From: Eumeta japonica
Lineage: Eukaryota; Arthropoda; Insecta; Lepidoptera; Psychidae
Length of the DNA: 64,000 nucleotides
Direction of reading: 5' to 3'
NCBI GenBank assembly: GCA_005406025.1
Contig: BGZK01000216.1
Coordinates: 372,001-436,000 of the forward strand
Numbering within the stretch: position 1 is the first letter of the stretch; every line of letters begins with the position of its first letter. This document shows, in pieces, positions 55,930 through 64,000 of this stretch. The position numbers and the translations under genes are program-made. The notes under the pieces are model-generated. The model had not been told where the DNA came from, did not search any database, and saw only the letters and a program-made list of their open reading frames with translations.

Positions 55930-58640
55930 TAAACTACGTAAGGCCGTTCTTGACTCATTTGTAACATCCACTCATTGTCGCCGAGTTCACGTCACTTGCA
56001 ACACTAATGATATTTTGTTGATTTATTAGATCCAAATCGCCTAGCCAAAAGCTCGCGCGCCACGTATACCAACATAAAATACGTGCGCAAGCGAGGTTAA
56101 AGTTTTCAGGTTAACCGAATTAACGACGTTGAGGACCCGCTAACGAGACCGCAGCGCCGCGCTCGTGTGTGGCGTCCGCCGGAAACTACAGTTTGCAGTT
56201 GCCCTGCAGTTTCCCTGTGTTACCTCACTATTGTTCGACACTAGCCAACTTCCGATGTAAAACACATATTATTTTATAGAAAACTGTGAACACTGGGCGC
56301 GATTTATTTAAATATCTCGGCTAATGTGATATTCATTGTATAGAAGTTCTACATATCAATAAACTGCCATCTGATTCATGAAACAATAGTTATAGTAAAT
56401 TATATGTTTCATGGCAACAAAAATATTTAATTGATGCACAATACTCTAAATGAAATAAAATTTGAAACCACACGGAGATATTTTTTATAGCTTTCGAAAG
56501 ACGACAAGCTTGCGAGCCATGAGAGAGTGGGTTGTCAGCGTCGCCCATGGACCCCAGACGAGTCACCAATGCGTTTTCGGCCTCTCGGGTGGGAATAGGC
56601 TATCTGATGTAAGGTGAATTCGGCGATAGAGGAGGAAGTTGGCCGCCTGAACTTCAACATCAAAACATCACTCATTGGACGAAATGGGGTAATAAGAGGG
56701 AAAGATCATCGAATTTTACAAGGCGAAATCAAAACCAAAAATTTAAAGACCAGAAGAATCTGGTACTGTGGATAGCTCATGCATAAACTGCACTCGTGTG
56801 TATAGCAGACAAGGAGGCAAGGCTATCGCCATACAAGATATGGGTTTTTATTCCATGTTTTTGAAGTCAAACTTCTCTAGCCGCGGCTTGGGAGTTGCTC
56901 AGATCCTCTTCAAACGGAAGTAACAGTTTCCGGACGGAAGTGACATTCTCTTCATTACCAACTTAATATATACGCTTGTGTGTACGTGTTGGCAACACTG
57001 CGGATATACAACTGCTGTATAGTTACACATTACTGACATGAATATAACGTGGAACTGGCCCAAAATATTATAACCCTACATTTTGTCGCGAATTAATCTT
57101 TGCGATTACAGTGCTTATTTTCATTGACAATTACTATGTGAAAATTTTATAAAAAGACAAATGTAATTAAAAAATACTTTTGAAACGTTATAAAACAAGT
57201 GTTATTAAAAATTCATATGACTCACTCGAAGGAAAATGAAACCTTTTCATCGGTAAATATAAGCAAACTAAATAAAGGTACCAAAATTATAAATATAATC
57301 AATAAAATTAAAATGTCATTATTAAAATCAATATTATATTATAATTAATAAAATATTTTTTCCAAATCTCTTACTACAGGTAGACAAAACACTGGCAATT
57401 GATGCATCAAATAGCGGCACAGATATTTCAATTATACTTAAGTGGAACAACTAACCGTCATTGAATTTTATATGTAATTCCATGTACATATATAAGAACA
57501 ATTTATATTGTACTTACAAAAATATTTTAATAATTCCAAAGGCTCTCACAGTACAGAAAGGTGAATATTTCATTATCAAAGAAAATTAATTATAAAACGA
57601 CATATTTTATTATTAATCTTTTTGGTGATATTTATGATGAAAGTTAAAAAAGTTTTACTTCAACCGCGGGTAAAGGTTACAAGCATACGTGTATTTTTAT
57701 TTTACTAAACTATTTAAAAAAAATATGTATAGTTAAAAATCGTACGGTGGTACAGAACCTTTCATGTGCGATATCGACTCGCACTTGGTTGGTTTTTCCT
57801 ACCACCACTAGTCCTTCGGTGTATCGCAATTTTATCCCGATTTCAAATTTATCCAGATCACGAAAGCGAGGCGCTCGTGATAATATTGGAAATAATTAAG
57901 TATATATGAAATATAAATTTATTTACATTCTTTTAACTATGTTTTCATAGCCAGTGCGTCATAACTCAAAACGAATTAGGAGTTCTTGTAACGGATCCGG
58001 GCAAAATACTCGCTTCTACATTATTGGATGCGTTCCAAAACCTTTTAACTAAAAAAAAACGTAAAACGATGGAAATCAACTGTCCCACCCGAGTGGCTGC
58101 ATTAATCTCACGTACTTTTGTACTCACAAAGAATCAGCCGCGTCGCTGTGACCGGCGGCGACCTTCGTTGCACCCTGTCCGATATTATTTATAATGATGA
58201 TGAAACCCAAGGGTCTGTGTATTGGCGTGCCATTTGTATGTTCTACAATATGTCACGCCCCGTTTACACGATCTGACCTAAAAAAATCTGACTTGACCAT
58301 AATTATTCTAATGCAGGTATTGAAATCTCTACATAGAAATTGCAATGCCTTTATCAATCCGCTATCCACGTCATAAATGGATTAAAACGCATTGAAGTCT
58401 TATTACTCTCCATTCTATCATTAGCTCTTACGTAATAATAAAGAGGTGCACAATACAGTTTCTTAAACTATTCGAATATCTTATAGAAGGTAGAGAAAAT
58501 GACAAGTGTTACTTTATTCGATCGGTTCTACGTATAAATAGTTTGTATTTGCCTACTTCTCCGTTTTCTAAAGTTTTTGTTACAAATTCTGTCTGTTACA
58601 ATTTTTCTCGCCATAGTTGGTACAATACAACACATGAAAG
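55930..58640. other. No gene recognised; mixed composition
   Basis: A GC-rich patch at 56040-56240 (cgctaacgagaccgcagcgc) could be a promoter or diverged exon. 56525-56580 carries the block shared with 7905. 56960-57720 is AT-rich. Confidence 0.35.
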
Positions 58641-58641
58641 C

Positions 58642-58793
58642 CTGCCGTTGTGAAGTTAGTCACGAAAACGTCGCAATGGCGTGAAATTGGCACGCGAGGG
58701 TAAAGAAGATAGGGTCGGGGAGTGTTATACCTGCGCATTGCATCATTCGCTGGCAATTCAAAGCGGAAAAGTTTCATGCGTTGTACTGCGCCT
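58642..58793 (+). repeat. Interspersed repeat, copy of the 21873 family
   Basis: ctgccgttgtgaagttagtc, acgaaaacgtcgcaatggcg, agggtcggggagtgttatac, ctgcgcattgcatcattcgc and agtttcatgcgttgtactgc parallel 21873-22025. Confidence 0.75.
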
Positions 58794-59291
58794 GTCGTTC
58801 TTTGAATACGGCAATAGGTCAGTTATCGGTCTGCCCTTCATTACGTTTAGCGACATGTTCGACGTATACCGCTTCTATTTGACATATGCCGTATCAGGTA
58901 GTGTAATTTCCAAACTTTATGGCCTGTATCATAATTGATTATTGATTAATAGATGTCGTCTCTTTCATCAAATATCTACGACGGATTGTCACATCCGAGG
59001 TGATGGGATTTTTGACGTCTCAAGCTAGCGGTGAAGCATCACCAGATTTGAAAAACACGAGAATTTGTTGCTAATTTATTGTTACTTAGCTTTTCTAATT
59101 TTGCCTTTGTGGACTTATAATGAGTGTGGCAATAATTTGATAGGTAGTGGATGTATTATTGATGTTTTCTAAAAGCTAATTATCTGTGCAGACGTATTAT
59201 TCTGATAGCTAGCGTGCTCGTAAAATATATGATCGCTGCGTCGGCGGCGTGGAAGTAGAATGATTTTCTTTATTTTTTTATATTGAAACTA

Positions 59292-59296
59292 ATATA

Positions 59297-59340
<44 letters not shown>
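59292..59340. repeat. (TA)n microsatellite
   Basis: About 20 TA steps, nearly uninterrupted. A degraded Helitron-like end (aaaCTAGcaaaaagcacggc) follows at 59352. Confidence 0.92.
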
Positions 59341-59344
<4 letters not shown>

Positions 59345-59786
59345 ATTCAATAAACTAGCAAAAAGCACGGCTTTGGGAGGGTTCGCAATATTTTTATGCG
59401 CGTACAGTAGGTACAAAAATGTTTTCAGGATGCGCTGGAGTGTGCAGAGCTTCTATAGTGCTTGGGAGATGTTTGCAGATGCGCGTGTGGGCGGCCTTTC
59501 TGGCATGCCGCCCAGAGCCCCGATAGCTCCAACACTTTCCTAAACGTGATCTCTGGTCGATGATGCATTTAAGTTCATAACCAATTTGTTTTAATCCAAG
59601 TTAAATAACATATGCGGATATTAATATTTTCGTTATATAATATGTAATAATTTCATACAGTAATTTTGTAGTAATATTTATTTAAATTTAAATTATCTAG
59701 TAATATTTTTTTAAATAAAATGTTAATATTAAGATTACATTCAATAAGTAATTCATTTTACAAATAATTTTCAGGCAGACAGTTAC

Positions 59787-59787
<1 letters not shown>

Positions 59788-59844
<57 letters not shown>
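59788..59844. repeat. (TA)n microsatellite
   Basis: Nearly 30 TA steps without interruption. Confidence 0.93.
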
Positions 59845-59846
<2 letters not shown>

Positions 59847-59849
59847 GAA

Positions 59850-62096
59850 TGAAAACTAGGTAAATCAAAAATAATACATTCATTCAATGTATAATGATCG
59901 AACAGAAACAAAAAATAAATACCTCTATATTTTTTTTCATACTTTGTAATTTAGTCAAAAGTAAAAAACAAATCACACATTAAACTTCACATATAATTAC
60001 TATATTTATTTCTAATCTTAAAATGTCCAATCATTTTGTAAGTAAAAATTCTCGAAATATAAATCATTGATAATAACTCTATAGTTTTCTAACAGATGGC
60101 ATTAATAACAGTGTAGTCGATAAAACGAAACTAAGTAATGTATGTCTTATTAGTTCTGTAATTTTTGACTAGTGGCTTTAACAAAATAATAATATTCTAC
60201 TTGGCAAAGTATTACACATAATTGTTTTGTATTTTTTAAAATACTCGTTCACAAAATTACCTATTATTGATAGACATATCTTGAACGTAAATCACTATAT
60301 TATATTTAAAATATAGATGAGCGATAATTTTTACAAGTTTGAGCTAGCTTCGCTCATCCTAATAAAAATATTTTACTCAGTAAAACAGATTTCGATGATA
60401 TTTTTTTCGGCTGTGATCCCTCTAGCCAACAATAAAATTTATTTTGTTTAATTAGACGTAATTCTGTTTTTAACACCGAATCAATTGCTTGAATAAAAAA
60501 AAAAAGCTGCACTTTGCTCTTGGTATTCAACGAGAGTTTCTTTTTCCAACATAAAAACTAATCGCACTTATCACTTTTCGTACTACAACAGTCGCCGGTT
60601 GAACGAGCTTTTCTTTTTTTTTTTTGTTTTCCATACATATTGTCTCCTGGAAACAAAAAACGGACGAGCGCCGGCGAGCGGAACGACCGAAAATCATTGT
60701 CTCCCACTTCTGCTTAAAAAAAAAAAAAAAACGATACGTCGCTCTTTCATGACGTTCAGTTCGATACACGGCACGCGTGTTTTATAAATATTCACGCTTC
60801 GAATATGGCGCTCCTTTCTATCTCCGTTTGTTTTATACTCTATGTATGATGTTTTGACATTCTATGAATAGTTCTGTATCTTGCTGTTGCGTCGCCTGCT
60901 TTTTGATGTTTCGTGAGGAATATGATTTTAATTTGTACACGATTCTATACCGTGGAAGGAAATGTAAATCAAAAGAATTAATATAAAAATTGACTTTCTT
61001 TTTTGGTCACAATTGGCGTAATATGTAGCTCATGCTTTACGCAACGGTGACTTCTGCCGGATGTGAAGTTTTGTTCTAATCGAATATGCCATTGTCCAAT
61101 TAGAAGAAGACCCATAGATAGAAAGACCATAACTTATGTTTTACGCGACCATGTATCGTTCTTATCAGTATACGAAATTTTTTTACATTTTTTTAATTAT
61201 TGTCGAGTCACAGGAAGATATACAGACAGAAAAACAAATGGGCAAACAGAGTTACCTGTCCGTTTTATGGTCCTTTTTCTATGTTTTATTGTTGAGAAAT
61301 ATGTATATCATGCTTGTTCTTAGTTGCCAATATAATTTAAGAAACAGAGTTGAAGGGCAAAAATACAAGCCGTTTGAGGGGTAATGTTGTGCAAAAAAAA
61401 GTAAATTGAATCTTCGTATGAAACATAACCTTGCTTTTTAAAAATATAAGTAAACTGCATGCAAAATTTGACGTCATTAAAATTGTGTCGGAGCATACAA
61501 AATTAATGTAAATAATTTCTTTGAACATGAAAATATCTTTGAAAATCAATAAGTGTCTATTTTCAATATTTTTTTATTGTTATATTCCTTGACCATAAAC
61601 AATATTTTTTTATGTTCCGTAAGGAATATTTATCTATGGTTGAAATGGACTTAATTTTTTTTCAATATGGCAACCCTAACTCTTCAAAGTACGGACGCCG
61701 TCCACAAAGTAAGTGCGATATTCCTTTGATGCAGTCGTTACGGCGGTGTAGGTCTGACAGCTCGAGTGTCCGGTATTTGCGTATAAACGCCGCACGTCTG
61801 TAATGATGCGCGGATGTAAATACGATGTAGTATGCTATGTTTTCCTTTGCTTTTTACGATATTGACGATCAAAAACAAAGTTCATTTAAGTCTTAACATC
61901 TGGAACAATTCTATCCGCCTTCTTATAACTACTCTATTGGAACTATTAGTTAAGTTGAACTTGCGGACCAGATTTAATTATTAAGTAAGTATATTTGTTT
62001 AGGATTTTTTAAATAATTTTGGGGTCTTTGTACCAATATTATTTTTCGAATATTAATGGTTTTCATTTTAAAAGATTGTATATTAGTCGAAAAAAG
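59850..62096. other. AT-rich DNA, no gene recognised
   Basis: 60590-60780 is richer in CpG (gacgagcgccggcgagcgga) with overlapping lysine- and phenylalanine-rich frames caused by poly-A and poly-T runs; not coding as far as visible. Confidence 0.4.
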
Positions 62097-62458
62097 AATT
62101 GGTTTACGGATGATAATGTTACGTGATAATGTCTTAAGAAAACATTGATGAAAAATTGCATTCTTTTATAAATTGAATTATTATATTATCACTGAATTAT
62201 CATTATTTAGTATAATACAAAGAAGGAGTTAATTGAAAATGACAATGTTTTCGATAAATTAACATTTATTTGCACTCGTTAATTCACATATTTTTCTTCT
62301 TAAATTATACAGTAAAGAGATAGATGCGACACAAGTTGAACACTTAGGCCGATCGTGCTTCATTGTTCCGCGCTCTCGCTTGCACGCTTGGCAAGTCATG
62401 CTTTTTCATGCGTGCAGCCGGCGTTCATCGATTTATAAAAAGTTATCACGTCAAAATG
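62097..62458 (+). mobile_element. Dispersed DNA element (family A), copy 4
   Basis: Starts aattggtttacggatgataa, then tgttacgtgataatgtc, and ends aaaaagttatcacgtcaaaa. At 62330-62360 it reads gaacacttaggccgatcgtg, again without the nested MITE of copy 1. Confidence 0.72.
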
Positions 62459-62475
62459 ATCCGTAGTTTACATCT

Positions 62476-62541
62476 ACAAAAGATGTTTCACATCTGCTAG
62501 GCGTCCCATCGGACGCATGCCAGATGTGAAACGTCTTTTGT
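62476..62541 (+). ncRNA. Candidate small-RNA precursor hairpin
   Basis: The arms acaaaagatgtttcacatct plus g (62476-62496) and its partner at 62521-62541 pair over 21 positions with a single G-U wobble if transcribed. The 24-base loop holds a second stem, gcgtcc/ggacgc. Size and shape fit a miRNA precursor or a MITE-derived small-RNA hairpin. It lies directly after a family A element, so repeat origin is likely. There is no expression evidence. Confidence 0.35.
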
Positions 62542-62745
62542 TAATTTCTTTTGCGTTAAAATATTTTTTAATAAAAAAAAAAAGAAAAATTGCAGGTCGT
62601 ACTACATATCCTTTTACTAAACACCAAGATTTAAAACTGAAGTGGTGTCTTGCAGAACATTTCCACTTCTATCCAAACGCGTCATTAAATCCTTCACATC
62701 ATAACAGCTCTACTCTCGTGATTGCACAACCGGCATTGATTAGAT

Positions 62746-62815
62746 TGGATTCCTTTACTTACAAGAGCAAGTAAAGGATACGATCCGAGATCTGAACTTC
62801 CTAGTTCAGATCATT
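62746..62815. repeat. Two adjacent small hairpins
   Basis: tcctttactt...aagtaaagga at about 62748-62775 and gatctgaact tcct agttcagatc at about 62788-62812. Confidence 0.7.
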
Positions 62816-63240
62816 CCTGTATTCACCATCGACTATAAACTTTTTCCACGTATTCTTGTCACGTCACCATGCAACCGCTAGATGCCCTACCAGTGTACTT
62901 TTTTGAACAATACAATAAGTAACCGATGCTCATTCGTAACTGTCAAAGTGTCCCTCTGGACACCTCTTCTCAAAGTCTCCATCGCCGTCGATATTGACCT
63001 GTTCAGTGGGTTAGGAGTGAAATGACGGACGGAAAGACCGAGTCGCTTTCGAATTCATATGGTGTGTCGGGTTTACGTCCCTTCACTGTCGAGGCGTATC
63101 CTCCCACAATCTTTTTATTTTAGATTGAGGGAATTCGACCTCTGCCCTTCCGGCTGACTCAATACGAATCGAGGGTTACCAACTATACTATAACGTTCAC
63201 ATCTATCTGTCAAAAACATGATTAAAATAAATTATACTAT

Positions 63241-63517
63241 AAAAAACTAAAAACAAACGCTCTTAAAATTAATTGAACTAAAAACTTCAAAATAAAACTG
63301 TAGTAATCAATTAAAAAATTCATATTATTGTACAAAACACATGAGGTGCTTGTTATAATAACTACAGATATAATAAACTATTGATAAAATATTTACAACA
63401 ATTGAAATCAAGTCCCCCACGTGTTTTGTATAGTAATATGAATTTTTTAATTGATTACTACAGTTTTATTTCGAATTTTTTAGTTCAATTAATTTTAAAA
63501 GCGTATTTTTTTAGTTT
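63241..63517. repeat. Long inverted repeat, ~105-base arms, 68-base spacer
   Basis: The left arm (63241-63346) and right arm (63415-63517) are reverse complements with few mismatches. Matching inner blocks include aaattaattgaactaaaaa, actgtagtaatcaattaaaa and aattcatatta. This is either a foldback element or a MITE with very long terminal repeats; no clear flanking duplication was found. Confidence 0.88.
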
Positions 63518-63794
63518 ATTTAACTATAATTTATTTTTTACTTTTCACTTTGGTTTATTAGATTTAATTCCTTCTTTATCGACTGTAAGTCCAAAGCTGT
63601 ACTGTTCACCACATTTCGTTCCGCAAAATAAATAAATGACTAAGTTATAAAGAAGAGGCTTTTTCTGAATCACGGTTATGAATATATTATGAATATCATA
63701 AATACTAGTATGTGCTTATTAGACTTGCCAGAACCTGCGTATGTATGAGGAGCAAACGAGATAAGAACGCAGATACCTTGAAAAAGTCTCCGGT

Positions 63795-63827
63795 ATGGAG
63801 TACTATACACAGCATATAGTACTCCAT
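63795..63827. repeat. Perfect inverted repeat, 13-base arms
   Basis: Arm atggagtactata, loop cacagca, exact complement. Confidence 0.85.
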
Positions 63828-63829
63828 AA

Positions 63830-64000
63830 TCTCCGGCTCTGTTGTGCTGAGCCGAGTGCCACAAGCGAACAGTTTTTTTTTTTTGGTCCGAGGAAGTGGA
63901 AATCTTCACGGACGAAAGATACCCGGCCACGCGACCTAGAGTCCGGGTTATGTGGGATTTTTACCCACTAAAACCACTCCCTTGGGGTGACTCTACTGTA
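63830..64000. repeat. Dispersed element fragment running off the window
   Basis: gagtccgggttatgtgggat followed by ttttacccactaaaaccact looks like a conserved segment of a lepidopteran repeat, judged from memory of such sequences; no second copy exists in this window. The element continues past 64000. Confidence 0.35.

Overview
The window reads as AT-rich nuclear DNA from an insect, most likely a lepidopteran (moth). The gene density is very low. There are many short DNA-transposon relics, Helitron ends with the A|TC...CTAG|T insertion signature, tRNA-headed SINE copies, mariner transposase relics, and 3' fragments of RTE-like non-LTR retrotransposons. No bacterial or organellar gene organisation is present. 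The genus cannot be fixed from the sequence alone; a silkworm-like moth would fit.

Only one complete protein gene is clear: an intact, single-exon deoxyhypusine synthase at 41693-42808 (+). It has the full family length and keeps the active-site lysine motif. About 2.5 kb downstream, at 45290-45335 (+), there is a good candidate first coding exon: a short signal-peptide-like leader ending at a strong splice donor. It would open a second gene whose remaining exons I could not find. Everything else that I can identify is mobile or repetitive DNA, or unremarkable AT-rich sequence.

Layout. 0-5 kb: a retrotransposon endonuclease relic, an unidentified broken ORF pair ending in palindromes, a Helitron end and a hAT-type MITE. 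5-12.8 kb: AT-rich DNA with two SINEs, RTE tails and one weak coding-like patch. 12.9-13.3 kb: a 35-bp minisatellite. 15.4-16.9 kb: a complete non-autonomous Helitron carrying seven copies of a ~199-bp unit. 19.4-20.5 kb: a mariner relic with both ends. 22-28 kb: SINEs, a terminal-inverted-repeat element, and a repeat-family member carrying a nested 329-bp MITE. 30.2-31.1 kb: a degenerate hexamer array split by a 640-bp hAT element. 32.5-35.1 kb: another repeat-family copy, a truncated mariner and a SINE. 39.4-40.5 kb: RTE relics. 41.4-43 kb: the deoxyhypusine synthase locus. 43.9-53 kb: a repeat-family copy, the candidate signal-peptide exon and long intron-like AT-rich DNA. 53-56 kb: a hAT MITE, two Helitron relics with degenerate arrays, and an element with hairpins near both ends. 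59-64 kb: (TA)n microsatellites, a last repeat-family copy, a miRNA-like hairpin and a ~105-bp-arm inverted repeat.

I found no convincing new multi-gene system. The most useful leads are the signal-peptide exon, the nested MITE with empty sites elsewhere in the window, the degenerate arrays lying inside Helitron relics, and the two long hairpins near the right end.
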